A stretch of 64,000 nt of DNA from Clostridium sp. (GTDB lineage: Bacteria > Bacillota > Clostridia > Clostridiales > Clostridiaceae): NCBI RefSeq assembly GCF_022482905.1, contig NZ_JAKVOI010000001.1, forward strand, positions 2,357,958 to 2,421,957, written 5' to 3'. Made by a program: the position numbers and the translations under genes. Below, in pieces: positions 30,692 to 40,585 of the stretch (position 1 is its first letter; each line of letters starts with the position of its first letter). The notes under the pieces are model-generated. The model was not told the origin of the DNA and did no database searches. It saw only the letters and a program-made list of their open reading frames with translations.

Positions 30692-30940
30692 TTATCTTTT
30701 ATCATTTATATTTTTAACAGCTGATCTTATATAGAGTATAAATACAATTAAAAGTATAACTAGCTGTACTGCATTTAAAACAGGCAAAAAATTGCTGGTT
30801 AATATGTTTTCTAAAAAAACTATTCTGAAAAAATCTATAGTGAAAAAAATTACCAAAAGCAATAATTTTATATTTTTTTTATTTCCATACCACCAACATA
30901 AAAACAAAAGAAGTATAATACCTTTTATTATAATATTCAA
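30692..30940 (-). CDS. Small membrane protein of unknown function
   Basis: Not recognised. The 82-residue product is hydrophobic with about three predicted membrane segments (near 3-16, 24-42 and 52-70) and a basic C-terminus. The start is a TTG at 30940 with an excellent GGAGGTG 5 nt upstream, which supports real translation. It follows the CPBP-type gene by 63 bp on the same strand, so the two may be co-transcribed. There are no cysteines or histidines of note beyond one Cys near residue 15. Confidence 0.55.
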   Translation of the reverse strand: MNIIIKGIILLLFLCWWYGNKKNIKLLLLVIFFTIDFFRIVFLENILTSNFLPVLNAVQLVILLIVFILYIRSAVKNINDKR

Positions 30941-31003
30941 ATGAACACCTCCAAACTTTATTTCTTAATGCTAATGCTGTCTTTTATATCCAGTCTAAAT
31001 AAA

Positions 31004-31483
31004 TTATATAACCACAAAACTAAAAAGATTTCTTAAACTATGGATTGCACACACGATCAAAAAAGGCGGTATTCCTTTTTTTTCATAAGTGATAAAAGAA
31101 TATGCAAGAATTATACCTATGATAGTAGTATTAATTACATAACTTAAACTATAAGTATGGCTTAACCCAAATAGTATAGAGCATATTAAAATTATAATAT
31201 AATTATTATTTTTTAATATTTTAACTTTTCTTAAAAGTTTTATGACAGCATATTGATATATTAAAGTTTCTAGTAAAGGAGCAATTATTATTGCCACCAC
31301 AAAATTTAAAAACATAGAAGATTTCGAAGTCTCTGAAGTAGCTTCTGAAATTTCAATATTAAAAATGAAGCTTAATAAGCCGAGCATAGCTGAAGAAAGA
31401 ATTGTACATAACGTCATAATGAGGATAAATTTAAATGGATGCAGTTCTTGTAAGAAACTATTGATTTTGTATATAAACTTCAT
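31004..31483 (-). CDS. CPBP-family intramembrane metalloprotease-like protein, motif degenerate
   Basis: Polytopic membrane protein of 159 residues in the CPBP (Abi/CAAX protease-like) family, by its motif layout. Motif 1 is normally EExxxR in the context APLLEE. Here it reads APLLETLIYQ, which keeps the first Glu (E72) but replaces the second Glu by Thr and Arg by Gln. Motif 2 is FGLSH (H109) and motif 3 is CAIHSLRN (H148), both with their His. Members act in CAAX-like processing, bacteriocin immunity or membrane-protein cleavage. Whether this one is catalytically active is doubtful. SD AGGATAGG precedes the ATG at 31483. Confidence 0.72.
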   Translation of the reverse strand: MKFIYKINSFLQELHPFKFILIMTLCTILSSAMLGLLSFIFNIEISEATSETSKSSMFLNFVVAIIIAPLLETLIYQYAVIKLLRKVKILKNNNYIIILICSILFGLSHTYSLSYVINTTIIGIILAYSFITYEKKGIPPFLIVCAIHSLRNLFSFVVI

Positions 31484-31584
31484 AAAATATTCCTATCCTT
31501 TTAATAATTTTAAATCCAGAACTATTATACATGATTTTATTACTTTATATAAATATTCGTAATTTTACCTGAAAAATATAATAG

Positions 31585-31622
31585 GGGCTGTCACACTAAA
31601 AATTAGTACGACAGCCCGTTTT
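31585..31622. terminator. Bidirectional terminator after leuB
   Basis: A 14-bp stem with G-U pairs (31585-31598/31604-31617) and a 5-nt loop. TTTTTT follows on plus and a weaker T-rich stretch on minus. It closes the leu operon. Confidence 0.8.
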
Positions 31623-32690
31623 TTATCCTATTGCATTGACTATTAAATATCCCATTTCCCTGGTTCCAATCAATTTCTTGCCTTTTTCCATGATGTCCTG
31701 TGTACGATAATCTTCATCCAATACTTTGGATACTGCATTTTCTACATCGGAAGCAGCCTTATCCATGTTGAAGGTATACCTCAGCATCATGGCCGTACTC
31801 ATAATGGTGGCAATCGGGTTTGCCTTGTCCTGTCCTGCAATATCAGGAGCTGACCCGTGTATGGGCTCATAGATCCCAACCTTGCCGTCTCCCAGACTTG
31901 CAGAAGGAAGCATACCCAGGGAACCCGTAAGCATGGACGCTTCATCACTCAATATATCACCGAAGGTATTTTCAGTTACAATTACATCAAATTGCTTTGG
32001 ATTTCTTATAAGCTGCATGGAAGCATTGTCAACATACATGAAATCAAGCTTTACATCCTCATGCTCCTTTGCAATTTCAGTTACAGTTTCTCTCCACAGT
32101 CTGGAGCTTTCCAGTACATTGGCCTTGTCAACCAGGGTAAGCTTTTTATTTCTTTTTTTCGCTATTTCAAATGCCTTCCGTGCAATTCTTTCTATCTCCG
32201 GAGTAGAATATGCCATTATATCCCATGCCTTCTGGCCTCCAGGTATATCAACACGTTTTTTTTCTCCAAAATAAATTCCGCCTATCAATTCCCTTACAAT
32301 CATTATATCCAGCCCATCTCCAAGAACTTCCGGCTTTAGATTTGATGCTGATTTAAGCTGGGGAAATAAAATTGCAGGTCTTAAATTTGCAAATACTCCA
32401 AGTGCCTTTCTTATTCCAAGAAGTCCCACCTCCGGTCTGAGATTGCTTGGAATTTTGTCCCACTTAGGGCCTCCCACAGCCCCAAGAAGTACGGAATCAC
32501 TCCTTTTACATATATCTATGGTTTCCTGGGGTATTGGTCCTCCTGTTCTATCTATGGCTTCACCGCCTAAAAGCACTTCTCTATACTCAAAGTCCACCTT
32601 GTATTTCTTTGATATGACCTCCAGCACCTTCAGTGCTTCACCAACAATTTCCTTTCCTATCCCGTCTCCTTTTATAACTGCTATATTCAC
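31623..32690 (-). CDS. leuB: 3-isopropylmalate dehydrogenase
   Basis: NAD-dependent oxidative decarboxylation of 3-isopropylmalate in leucine synthesis. The protein has 355 residues. It begins with [20 protein letters not shown], contains the substrate arginine region and the metal-binding [10 protein letters not shown], and has the NAD region [14 protein letters not shown]. The start GTG at 32690 overlaps the leuD stop by 4 bp (GTGA), which indicates translational coupling. It is the last gene of leuA-C-D-B. Confidence 0.97.
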   Translation of the reverse strand: MNIAVIKGDGIGKEIVGEALKVLEVISKKYKVDFEYREVLLGGEAIDRTGGPIPQETIDICKRSDSVLLGAVGGPKWDKIPSNLRPEVGLLGIRKALGVFANLRPAILFPQLKSASNLKPEVLGDGLDIMIVRELIGGIYFGEKKRVDIPGGQKAWDIMAYSTPEIERIARKAFEIAKKRNKKLTLVDKANVLESSRLWRETVTEIAKEHEDVKLDFMYVDNASMQLIRNPKQFDVIVTENTFGDILSDEASMLTGSLGMLPSASLGDGKVGIYEPIHGSAPDIAGQDKANPIATIMSTAMMLRYTFNMDKAASDVENAVSKVLDEDYRTQDIMEKGKKLIGTREMGYLIVNAIG

Positions 32691-33184
32691 CTGTCTGCCA
32701 CTTCCTTTTTAACATAATTTATAAGTCCGTCGGAATTTATTATTTTCTGCATGAATTCCGGAAATGGAACTGCCTTGTAAATCTTTCCCTTGGTTATATT
32801 TTTTATAATTCCTTCAGCAACATCTATCGATATCTCATCTCCATCTTCTATATGCTTCGAGGCTTCAGCACATTCCATTATAGGAAGTCCTATATTTATG
32901 GAATTTCTAAAGAATATACGTGCAAAGCTCTCCGCAATTACACATTTTATTCCCGCTGCCTTTATCGATATGGGAGCATGTTCTCTCGAAGAACCACATC
33001 CAAAGTTCCTTCCTGCAACAATTATGGATCTGGTTTTTGCTTTTTCACTGAAATTACCGTCCAGATCCTCCATACAATGTGAAGCGAGTTCCTTTGGATC
33101 GCTTGTATTCAAATATCTTGCCGGTATTATTACATCCGTATCCACATTATCCTTATATTTGATTACCTTTCCCTGTATTATCAT
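32687..33184 (-). CDS. leuD: 3-isopropylmalate dehydratase small subunit
   Basis: Swivelling-domain subunit that partners with LeuC to isomerise 2- to 3-isopropylmalate. The 165-residue length is that of the short bacterial/archaeal form. The family motif [14 protein letters not shown] is present, as is the N-terminal [14 protein letters not shown]. The ATG overlaps the leuC stop by 4 bp and the stop overlaps leuB by 4 bp, so the three genes are translationally coupled. Confidence 0.97.
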   Translation of the reverse strand: MIIQGKVIKYKDNVDTDVIIPARYLNTSDPKELASHCMEDLDGNFSEKAKTRSIIVAGRNFGCGSSREHAPISIKAAGIKCVIAESFARIFFRNSINIGLPIMECAEASKHIEDGDEISIDVAEGIIKNITKGKIYKAVPFPEFMQKIINSDGLINYVKKEVADR

Positions 33185-34446
33185 TTTATTACCTCCTCTG
33201 GTGACGAAATTTTACCCGTTACAGCAGAAGCCGCCGCTACTGCAGGACTTGAAAGATAAACTTCACTTTCCGGATGTCCCATTCTTCCTACAAAATTTCT
33301 ATTTGTCGTAGATATTGCTCTTTCACCTTTGGCAAGTATTCCCATATAGCCTCCAAGGCACGGTCCACAGGTTGGTGTACTTACTACCGCTCCAGCCTTT
33401 ATAAATATTTCAATGAGCCCTTCCTTCATGGCCTGAAGATAGATATCCTGTGTGGCAGGAATTATAATGGCTCTCACATTTTTATTTATTTTCCTGTCCT
33501 TTAAAATGGATGCTGCCGCCCTCAGATCACTTATTCTTCCATTTGTACATGATCCGATGACAACCTGATCTATTTTTACATCTCCCACCTCATCAATGGT
33601 TCTCGTGTTTTCTGGAAGGTGAGGAAAGGAAACCGTGGTTTTTATGGCAGATAAATCTATCTCAATAATATCAACATATATGGCATCCTCGTCCGCACTG
33701 TAAATTTTATACGTCTTTGAAGAGTGTTCTTTCATATATTCTATAGTTTTTTCATCCACTTCAAATATACCATTTTTTGCTCCTGCCTCGATAGCCATAT
33801 TTGTAATTGTGAATCTATCATCCATAGACAGCTCAGAGACTCCATCACCTGTAAATTCCATGGATTTATAAAGCGCCCCGTCTACCCCTATTTTTCCTAT
33901 TATATGCAATATGACATCTTTACCACTTACCCAGGGCTGCAATTTTCCCTTCAAAATAAATTTAATTGCCTCCGGCACCTTGAACCATGCTTCTCCTGTA
34001 GCCATTCCCGCAGCCATATCAGTACTACCTACTCCTGTTGAAAAAGCTCCAAGTGCACCATAGGTACATGTATGTGAATCCGCACCTATTATTACTTCTC
34101 CTGCTACTACAAGACCTTTTTCCGGCAGAAGTGCGTGTTCAATTCCCATCTGCCCCACTTCAAAATAATTTTCTATATTCTTATCCACAGCAAAATCTTT
34201 CACACATTTACATTGTTCTGCAGACTTTATATCCTTGGCAGGTGAAAAGTGATCAGGAACAATTGCAACTTTCTTCCTATCAAATACCTCCTTCAATCCC
34301 GTCTTGTTGAATTCCCTTATAGCCACAGGTGTTGTAATGTCATTTCCAAGAACCATATCCAATTTGCAATTAATCAGCTGTCCTGCGCTTACATTTTCCA
34401 ATCCTGCATGACCTGCCAGAATTTTTTGTGTCATGGTCATTCCCAT
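33181..34446 (-). CDS. leuC: 3-isopropylmalate dehydratase large subunit
   Basis: Aconitase-superfamily subunit carrying the catalytic [4Fe-4S] cluster. The protein has 421 residues. Cluster cysteines are in VIGSCTNGR and in [33 protein letters not shown] is the substrate and cluster region. The ATG at 34446 lies 8 nt after GGAGGAG. The gene follows leuA by 44 bp. Confidence 0.97.
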   Translation of the reverse strand: MGMTMTQKILAGHAGLENVSAGQLINCKLDMVLGNDITTPVAIREFNKTGLKEVFDRKKVAIVPDHFSPAKDIKSAEQCKCVKDFAVDKNIENYFEVGQMGIEHALLPEKGLVVAGEVIIGADSHTCTYGALGAFSTGVGSTDMAAGMATGEAWFKVPEAIKFILKGKLQPWVSGKDVILHIIGKIGVDGALYKSMEFTGDGVSELSMDDRFTITNMAIEAGAKNGIFEVDEKTIEYMKEHSSKTYKIYSADEDAIYVDIIEIDLSAIKTTVSFPHLPENTRTIDEVGDVKIDQVVIGSCTNGRISDLRAAASILKDRKINKNVRAIIIPATQDIYLQAMKEGLIEIFIKAGAVVSTPTCGPCLGGYMGILAKGERAISTTNRNFVGRMGHPESEVYLSSPAVAAASAVTGKISSPEEVIK

Positions 34447-34490
34447 TTGTGCATCTCCTCCTATATTTTAATGTTAATAGTGATTATAAA

Positions 34491-36041
34491 TCAGACTCGC
34501 TCAATTTTATATTTGCTCGAGTTGTTTTCAATTTCATAGTATATTTTATTTACTGCATTTACAAATGCCTTCGCACTTGCCTCTACTATATCTGTACTCA
34601 TCCCTTTTGCTGTAAATACTCTATTATTATTTTCCACCTTCACAGTAACCTCGCCTACAGCATCCTTTCCACTTCCTATTGATCTTATAAAATAATCCTT
34701 GAGCTTTATGTCCATACCTGATGCTTTTTCTATCGCCTTGAAGGCTGCATCTACCGGACCATCCCCACAAGCTGCCTCTCTTATATTTTTACCTTTGAAT
34801 TCAATTTCTACTGTAGAAGTAGATACCATGGTATTGCCGCTGGAAAATTGAAAATACTTCAAATTATACGCTTCAGGAACCTGAAATATTTCATGGTTGA
34901 TTATTGTTTCAATATCTTCATCAGAAACAGTCTTTTTCTTTCCAGTTAAATCCTTGAACTGCTTGAATGCTTCGTTTATCTTGTCTTCGCTTAAATTGTC
35001 ATATCCAAGCTCCTTCAAATGCTGTACAAAGCCATGTCTTCCTGAATGTTTTCCAATAACCAGAGTGCTTTTCTTAAGCCCTACGGATTCAGGTGTCATA
35101 ATCTCGTAAGTAGATCTGCAGGCCAGTACGCCATGCTGATGGATTCCTGCCTCGTGTGCAAATGCATTTGCTCCAACTATGGCTTTATTGTTTGGAATAG
35201 GCATTCCAGTTGCATGACTTATCAATTTACTTGTTTTTACTATTTCCTCGGTTACAATATCAGTCCTGCATCCAAAATACTTTTCCCTCGTCTTAATCGC
35301 CATTACAACCTCTTCCAGAGAAGCATTTCCTGCCCTTTCCCCAATTCCGTTTACTGCACACTCCACCTGCCTGGCACCATTTTTTACAGCTGCCATTGAA
35401 TTTGCAACCGCCATACCTAAATCGTCATGGCAGTGTACACTTATAATTGCCCTGTCGATATTGGGTACATTTTCCTTTATACCCTTTATGAAATTTCCGA
35501 ATTCCTCAGGTATATCATAGCCTACTGTATCAGGAATATTTACAATATCAGCTCCTGCATCTATTACACCTTCAACTATTCTGTACAGGAATTCAGGTTC
35601 AGTTCTTGTAGCATCTTCAGGTGAAAATTCAACACTTGGACAAATTGATTTGGCATATCTGACCATATCCACTGCTCTTTTGTAAACTTCATCGGGAGTC
35701 ATCTTCAATTTATATTCCATATGGACATCCGAGGTTGCTATAAATGTGTGTATTCTCGGTTTATCTGCATATTTGACGGCTTCCCAGGCTCTGTCTATAT
35801 CCTTTTTTGCCGCCCTCGAAAGTGCAACTACAACCGGCCTTTTCACCGCTTTTGCCACAGCTCTGACTGCCTCAAAATCTCCTTCGGATGCTATTGGAAA
35901 TCCTGCCTCTATAATATCCACATTCATCTTTTCAAGCTGCTTTGCTATTTCTATTTTATCCTTGATATTCAAATTGACTCTTGGTGTCTGTTCTCCATCT
36001 CTCATGGTAGTATCAAAAATATAAACTTTATTGTTTTCCAT
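34491..36041 (-). CDS. leuA: 2-isopropylmalate synthase
   Basis: Condenses acetyl-CoA with 2-ketoisovalerate, the committed leucine step. The protein has 516 residues. The catalytic TIM barrel starts IFDTTMRDGEQTP, has the metal-site HCHDDLGMAVANS and NGIGERAGNASLEEV, and a C-terminal LeuA regulatory domain mediates leucine feedback. I start at the ATG at 36041 with GGAGG 7 nt upstream. The longer open frame begins at a TTG that lies inside that ribosome site. Two T-box leaders precede it. Confidence 0.96.
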   Translation of the reverse strand: MENNKVYIFDTTMRDGEQTPRVNLNIKDKIEIAKQLEKMNVDIIEAGFPIASEGDFEAVRAVAKAVKRPVVVALSRAAKKDIDRAWEAVKYADKPRIHTFIATSDVHMEYKLKMTPDEVYKRAVDMVRYAKSICPSVEFSPEDATRTEPEFLYRIVEGVIDAGADIVNIPDTVGYDIPEEFGNFIKGIKENVPNIDRAIISVHCHDDLGMAVANSMAAVKNGARQVECAVNGIGERAGNASLEEVVMAIKTREKYFGCRTDIVTEEIVKTSKLISHATGMPIPNNKAIVGANAFAHEAGIHQHGVLACRSTYEIMTPESVGLKKSTLVIGKHSGRHGFVQHLKELGYDNLSEDKINEAFKQFKDLTGKKKTVSDEDIETIINHEIFQVPEAYNLKYFQFSSGNTMVSTSTVEIEFKGKNIREAACGDGPVDAAFKAIEKASGMDIKLKDYFIRSIGSGKDAVGEVTVKVENNNRVFTAKGMSTDIVEASAKAFVNAVNKIYYEIENNSSKYKIERV

Positions 36042-36129
36042 CTGAATTCCTCCCAATTTTTATTATATTCTAAATTTTTTAAATTTTCTCTTTGCACATA
36101 CCCATATGCATATCCATATTCCATCCAAA

Positions 36130-36325
36130 AACATAAAAGGCATATTTCTCGCTCTGGGGCGAGAAATATACCGCGGTACCACCCAAATTTTTTACTTCAT
36201 TGAATAACGGCCTGCGCCGGCACAGCCTACTATTACTTCAGCCTGCAACTCAAGGGTGAGTTTCAATTTACAGCAACTATGAGCTTTCACCATACCTCAT
36301 TCGCTTTGAAATAGATATAAATTTA
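36130..36325 (-). promoter_or_regulatory. Proximal leucine T-box leader of leuACDB
   Basis: The minus strand carries the T-box core TGGGTGGTACCGCGG (complement of 36171-36185) followed by a perfect 10-bp terminator stem (36142-36151/36160-36169) and a T-rich tail. A CTC codon in GAAACTCACC is the likely leucine specifier. About 140 nt are nearly identical to a second T-box 257 nt upstream. Confidence 0.92.
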
Positions 36326-36389
36326 CTTTTCCCTGTCATGATTTTTATTATTTTCCATATATGTAATAATATACCGCAATTTGTGTATA

Positions 36390-36580
36390 AAAAAACAGCT
36401 CCTAATCGCTCTGGGGCGATGGATCTGCCGCGGTACCACCCAAATTTTTACTTCATTGAATAACGACCTGCGCCGGCACAGCCTACTATCATTTCAGCCT
36501 GCAACTCAAGGGTGAGTTTCAATTTACAACAACTATGAGCTTTCACCATGCCTCATTCGCTTTGAAAATCAATGCAAATC
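36390..36580 (-). promoter_or_regulatory. Distal leucine T-box leader, tandem duplicate
   Basis: The T-box core TGGGTGGTACCGCGG (complement of 36428-36442) is preceded by the same CTC specifier context and followed by its own terminator (about 36395-36425, then seven T). It differs from the proximal copy at about six positions over roughly 140 nt, mostly outside core motifs. The two copies are in series, so transcription must pass both terminators. Confidence 0.9.
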
Positions 36581-36624
36581 TAATTTTCCCTATCACAGTT
36601 TTTATTTAACTTTCGATAGTTGTT

Positions 36625-36654
36625 AGTATAATATAAAACTATGGATATGTCAAT
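36625..36654 (-). promoter_or_regulatory. Promoter of the leu T-box transcript
   Basis: Minus strand: TTGACA (36649-36654), 18-nt spacer, TATACT (36625-36630), directly upstream of the distal T-box. Confidence 0.7.
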
Positions 36655-36664
36655 ACTTTTTCTT

Positions 36665-36724
36665 ATAAAAAATTAGAGATCCATTTCTCTTCATCATAAG
36701 TAATCTTATTGATGAAGAAGAAAT
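36665..36724 (-). terminator. Terminator after the APC permease gene
   Basis: Long imperfect stem between 36683-36700 (atttctcttcatcataag) and 36705-36724, followed on minus by ATTTTTTATA. It separates the permease transcript from the leu promoter. Confidence 0.65.
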
Positions 36725-36756
36725 ATATCTCCAATCTATTCTATATACCTGTCAGT

Positions 36757-38163
36757 TTAAGCCCCTTTTTTTTCCTGCTGGTCTGTAATAATACTGTGTT
36801 TATAACCATAGGCAAAATAGAGTATCAACCCCAATGCAAGCCAGATGACAAATCTAATCTGTGTTACAGCAGGCAGCTTGTATATGAGCAGGCCGCAAAA
36901 TGCTATTGCAAGAATAGGAATTACCGGAACTCCTGGACATTTAAAAGATCTTTTTCTGTCAGGATCTTTTTTTCTCAAAACAAGGACAGCTGCCGATACT
37001 ATTATAAATGCGCAGAGTGTTCCTATATTTGTAAGCTCTGCTACTATGTTGATAGGAAGAAATCCTGCAACAATTGCAGTTATAACTCCTATAACCAATG
37101 CACTTCTAGCCGGAGTCTTGTATTTTGGATGAACATGTCCAAACACTTTAGGGAGAAGTCCGTCTCTGGACATTGCAAAGAGTACACGGGTCTGTCCAAA
37201 CATCATTACAAGAAGTACTGAAGTAAGTCCGCATATAGCCCCGACCGAGACAAGGGCAGCACCCCAGTGATATCCGACTTGCTGTAGTGCAAAGGCAACA
37301 GGGGCAGCAGTAGTCTTGAATTTCAAGTATGGAACCATACCTGTCAAAATTCCTGATACAACAATATAAAGAATTGTGCATATAATAAGTGAAGCTATGA
37401 TTCCTCTCGGCAGATCCCTCTGTGGATTCTTTACTTCTTCTGCCGCTGTAGATACAGCATCAAAACCTATATATGCAAAGAATATTACAGATGCACCAGA
37501 CAAAACTCCGCTCCAGCCGTAAGGCATAAATGGATGCCAGTTGCTGGGATTAACATGTCCTACTCCAAGTGCTATAAACATCAATACAACTACAAGCTTG
37601 ATTCCAACTATTATATTGTTTACAGTAGTACTCTGTCTTACACCTATTATATTAATGAAAGTTATAAATGCTATTATAAGTACTGCCGGTAAATTTATAA
37701 TACCTCCTGCAAAAGGTGATGCAATCATGCTTTCTGGAAGATGAATTCCAAAGTCCGTTAATATGTTTACCATATAACCTGACCAACCTATAGAAACCGC
37801 CCCAATGGCAAAGGCATATTCAAGTATCAGATCCCATCCTATAATCCAGGCCCAAAATTCTCCAAGTGCTATATATCCATAAGTATATGCACTTCCAGCC
37901 GCCGGAACCATAGCAGCAAATTCTGAATAGCAAAGTGCGGCACAGGCACAGGCAATACCTGCTACAATAAATGAAATTACAAGTGCGGGGCCTGAATAAT
38001 TTGCTGCAGCAACTCCTGTAAGAACAAATATACCAGTACCAATTATGGCTCCAATTCCAAGCATTGTAAGTCCAAAACTTCCAAGTACTTTTTCAAGGCC
38101 ACCTTCCTTCTTGGTTTCATCCATAAGCGCATTTATAGACTTTGTTCTAAAAATGTCCTTCAT
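36757..38163 (-). CDS. APC-superfamily amino acid permease (cationic amino acid transporter-like)
   Basis: Proton- or exchange-driven amino acid transporter of 468 residues with about 12 membrane segments. The conserved first segment reads GLTMLGIGAIIGTGIFVLTG, the APC substrate backbone-binding motif. The consensus region FFAYIGFDAVSTAAEEVKNPQRDLP is typical of the YfnA/CAT subgroup. The substrate is not decidable; branched-chain or cationic amino acids are plausible. It lies between two biosynthetic operons but has its own promoter region and terminator. SD AAAGGAG precedes the ATG at 38163. Confidence 0.92.
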   Translation of the reverse strand: MKDIFRTKSINALMDETKKEGGLEKVLGSFGLTMLGIGAIIGTGIFVLTGVAAANYSGPALVISFIVAGIACACAALCYSEFAAMVPAAGSAYTYGYIALGEFWAWIIGWDLILEYAFAIGAVSIGWSGYMVNILTDFGIHLPESMIASPFAGGIINLPAVLIIAFITFINIIGVRQSTTVNNIIVGIKLVVVLMFIALGVGHVNPSNWHPFMPYGWSGVLSGASVIFFAYIGFDAVSTAAEEVKNPQRDLPRGIIASLIICTILYIVVSGILTGMVPYLKFKTTAAPVAFALQQVGYHWGAALVSVGAICGLTSVLLVMMFGQTRVLFAMSRDGLLPKVFGHVHPKYKTPARSALVIGVITAIVAGFLPINIVAELTNIGTLCAFIIVSAAVLVLRKKDPDRKRSFKCPGVPVIPILAIAFCGLLIYKLPAVTQIRFVIWLALGLILYFAYGYKHSIITDQQEKKGA

Positions 38164-38540
38164 AATTTGTATTTCTCCTTTCGATTAATAATTTAATAAT
38201 TTAATGTGTTATTTATTGTATTATATCTAAATTAATACATTATTTATTAAAACATTTTTAATATAGGTATATATTATATTACTAAATAATTTTTTTCAAC
38301 ATCTTATAAAATTTATGTATAATTTAGCTTTTATTATATCATAAACAAAAAAAATTATCTTATTCCAGTATTAATTCAATAATTTTTTTAGTCTAACATT
38401 ATTTTTAAATTCATAGTCATAAAGTATATATTCATGTAATTGTTTTAATTATACTATATCAATAAAAACATATTTATATAATTGCAAAAATGTTTAATAA
38501 TCAGGTGATTTTTTAATTTTATGTTTTTCTCCGCTGCATT
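38164..38540. other. AT-rich intergenic region
   Basis: No supported gene. A minus-strand TATAAT (38220-38225) may be the permease -10 box. Short direct repeats of TTATTTATT flank it. The rest is A/T-rich with no clear structure until the pheA terminator. A 75-codon minus frame (38454-38681) overlaps pheA and its terminator and is not believed. Confidence 0.5.
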
Positions 38541-38592
38541 ATAAAAAAAAGCAGGTTGAAAATCATGAAACATTTCATAATTTTCAACCTGC
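38541..38592 (-). terminator. Terminator of the aromatic operon
   Basis: A 13-bp perfect stem gcaggttgaaaat/attttcaacctgc (38551-38563/38580-38592), followed on minus by eight T. It lies downstream of pheA. Confidence 0.9.
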
Positions 38593-38625
38593 AACAAATT
38601 CATTCTATAATATAAGCTGCTTGTA

Positions 38626-39444
38626 CTAAATTGTGTGGTCAGAAGTATAATTGCCAAGCAGTTTGAAATATTCACATTCATTTTTAATTTTTTCTACAAC
38701 TTTTTGGGCATTTCTATCATTCAGATTTCCATAAAAATCTATATAAAAATAGTACTGCCAGGGACTGTCTATTTTAGGCCTGGATTCTATTTTTGTCATA
38801 TTCAAATCATTTTCTTCAAAGTGTTTTAATATGTTAAATAGAGTACCAACCTTGTGTTCAAGAGTAAAAACTATACTTATTTTGTCTGAATCATCATTTA
38901 CTTCCATAGATTTTCCAATAATTATAAATCTGGTATAATTTTTTTTATTGTAATTTATATCTTCCTGAAGTATATCTAGATTATATAGTTTGCCGGCTCT
39001 TTTACTTGCTATACATCCTTTGCTCTTGCACCCTTCTTCACTTATGTATTTAGCACTTCCTGCAGTACTGAAGTATGGTACTAATTTCAGCCTCCTGTTT
39101 GCTAAAAATTCCTTACTCTGCATAAAAGCCTGACTATGGGAATAGATTTCTTCAATGTCGTCTATGGATGCACCTTTTATTCCAAGTAAATTATGATTTA
39201 CTTTTATGCACTTCTCTCCTACTATATAAAACCCATAATTTCTGAGCAAATCATAAACTTCATTTATACTTCCTGTAGAAGAATTTTCTATTGGAATAAC
39301 ACCATATTTTGCAGTATCACTTTCAATGGCATCGAAAACATCCTTGAACTCAGCACAGCTTAAAATATTGCCGGTATTTCCAAAATACTCTACAAGAGCT
39401 TCATGGCTGAAAGATGCTTCAACTCCGTAAAATCCTATTTTCAT
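38626..39444 (-). CDS. pheA: Prephenate dehydratase
   Basis: Converts prephenate to phenylpyruvate in phenylalanine synthesis. The protein has 272 residues and is monofunctional (no chorismate mutase domain). The catalytic TRF motif appears as NYTRFIIIG, the N-terminal signature is YGVEASFSHEAL, and PIENSSTGSINEVYDLL is conserved. The C-terminal ACT domain contains ESRPKIDSPWQYYFYIDF, the phenylalanine-binding ESRP motif, so feedback inhibition by Phe is expected. It is the last gene of the aro operon, 19 bp after aroC. Confidence 0.96.
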   Translation of the reverse strand: MKIGFYGVEASFSHEALVEYFGNTGNILSCAEFKDVFDAIESDTAKYGVIPIENSSTGSINEVYDLLRNYGFYIVGEKCIKVNHNLLGIKGASIDDIEEIYSHSQAFMQSKEFLANRRLKLVPYFSTAGSAKYISEEGCKSKGCIASKRAGKLYNLDILQEDINYNKKNYTRFIIIGKSMEVNDDSDKISIVFTLEHKVGTLFNILKHFEENDLNMTKIESRPKIDSPWQYYFYIDFYGNLNDRNAQKVVEKIKNECEYFKLLGNYTSDHTI

Positions 39445-39463
39445 TGATTTTCCTCCTGTAATA

Positions 39464-40558
39464 TCAGATATTCATCAAATCAAGTATTCCTATGGCACTG
39501 ACAGCTTCTACCACGGGAACAGCTCTTATTACAATACACGGATCGTGTCTTCCCTGTATATTGATTTCTGCATTTTCCTTCTTTTCTATATCCACGGTTT
39601 TCTGGGCTTTTAATATTGAAGCTGTGGGTTTTATCGCAGTTCTAAATATTACCGGCATTCCGTTTGTAATTCCACCAAGAATACCTCCATTGTTGTTGGT
39701 TCTGGTCTTTATGGCAGAGTTGTCATCCATGTAATACTCATCATTTGCCTTTGAACCCGGCATCGATGTCATTGCAAATCCTTCTCCAAATTCCACTCCT
39801 TTTACTGCAGGTATTGAAAAGAGGAGATGTGAAAGTATACTTTCAACTGAATCAAAAAATGGCTCACCAATTCCCGGAGGAATATTTATAATTGCAGTTT
39901 CTATAACTCCCCCAACGGAATCTCCTTTCGTTTTTGCTTCAATTATGGCATTTTTCATCTTCTCTGCAGAAGCATTATCTATAACCGGAAATTTGCTTCT
40001 GGAGAGTTCCATCAATTTGTCTTTTTCTATTGAGACAGCGCTGAATAAATTTTTTTCTTCAAAATCATCCACTATATCTCCTATATTCTTTATATGACTC
40101 CCTATAAATATGCCCTTATCCTCTAGAATTTTCCTGCATATTGATCCGGCCAGAACCAAAGGCGCAGTAATTCTTCCTGAAAAATGTCCACCACCCCTGT
40201 AATCATTAAAACCATTGTATTTTACAAAACCGGTAAAATCCGCATGTCCCGGTCTCATGAGATTTTTTGTCTTCTCATAGTCTTTCGAGTGCTTATCTTC
40301 ATTCATTATAATGGCACACAATGGGGTCCCCGTAGTCCTTCCGTTGAAATATCCACTCAATATTCTAAAATCGTCTTTTTCCTTCCTGGGCGTTGTAAAT
40401 TCACTTGTACCGGGGGCTCTTCTATTCATCTGCTGCCTTATATATTCCAAATCCAGCTTAATTCCCGGTTTTAGCCCGTCTATAGTAATTCCTATGGCAT
40501 TTCCATGAGATTCCCCAAAAATAGACAACTTTATATTATTGCCAATAATTCCACTCAT
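39464..40558 (-). CDS. aroC: Chorismate synthase
   Basis: Makes chorismate from EPSP using reduced FMN. The protein has 364 residues. Signatures are FGESHGNAIGITIDG at the N-terminus, the FMN-site region RPGHADFTGFVKY and GRHDPCIVIRAVPVVEA near the C-terminus. I use the ATG at 40558 (GGGAG 8 nt upstream). The open frame starts at a TTG inside that ribosome site. It is 27 bp downstream of aroA. Confidence 0.97.
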   Translation of the reverse strand: MSGIIGNNIKLSIFGESHGNAIGITIDGLKPGIKLDLEYIRQQMNRRAPGTSEFTTPRKEKDDFRILSGYFNGRTTGTPLCAIIMNEDKHSKDYEKTKNLMRPGHADFTGFVKYNGFNDYRGGGHFSGRITAPLVLAGSICRKILEDKGIFIGSHIKNIGDIVDDFEEKNLFSAVSIEKDKLMELSRSKFPVIDNASAEKMKNAIIEAKTKGDSVGGVIETAIINIPPGIGEPFFDSVESILSHLLFSIPAVKGVEFGEGFAMTSMPGSKANDEYYMDDNSAIKTRTNNNGGILGGITNGMPVIFRTAIKPTASILKAQKTVDIEKKENAEINIQGRHDPCIVIRAVPVVEAVSAIGILDLMNI

Positions 40559-40585
40559 ATTCAAAACTCCCAACCAAATTATTAA

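Noticed and set aside
36130-36580. Tandem repeat or mobile element at the leu leader
   Set aside because: The long repeat is fully explained by two T-box leaders. There are no terminal inverted repeats, target duplications or transposase.
38454-38681. 75-codon minus-strand ORF downstream of and overlapping pheA
   Set aside because: It overlaps the end of pheA and runs through the strong pheA terminator. It has no ribosome site and a composition typical of AT-rich noncoding DNA.
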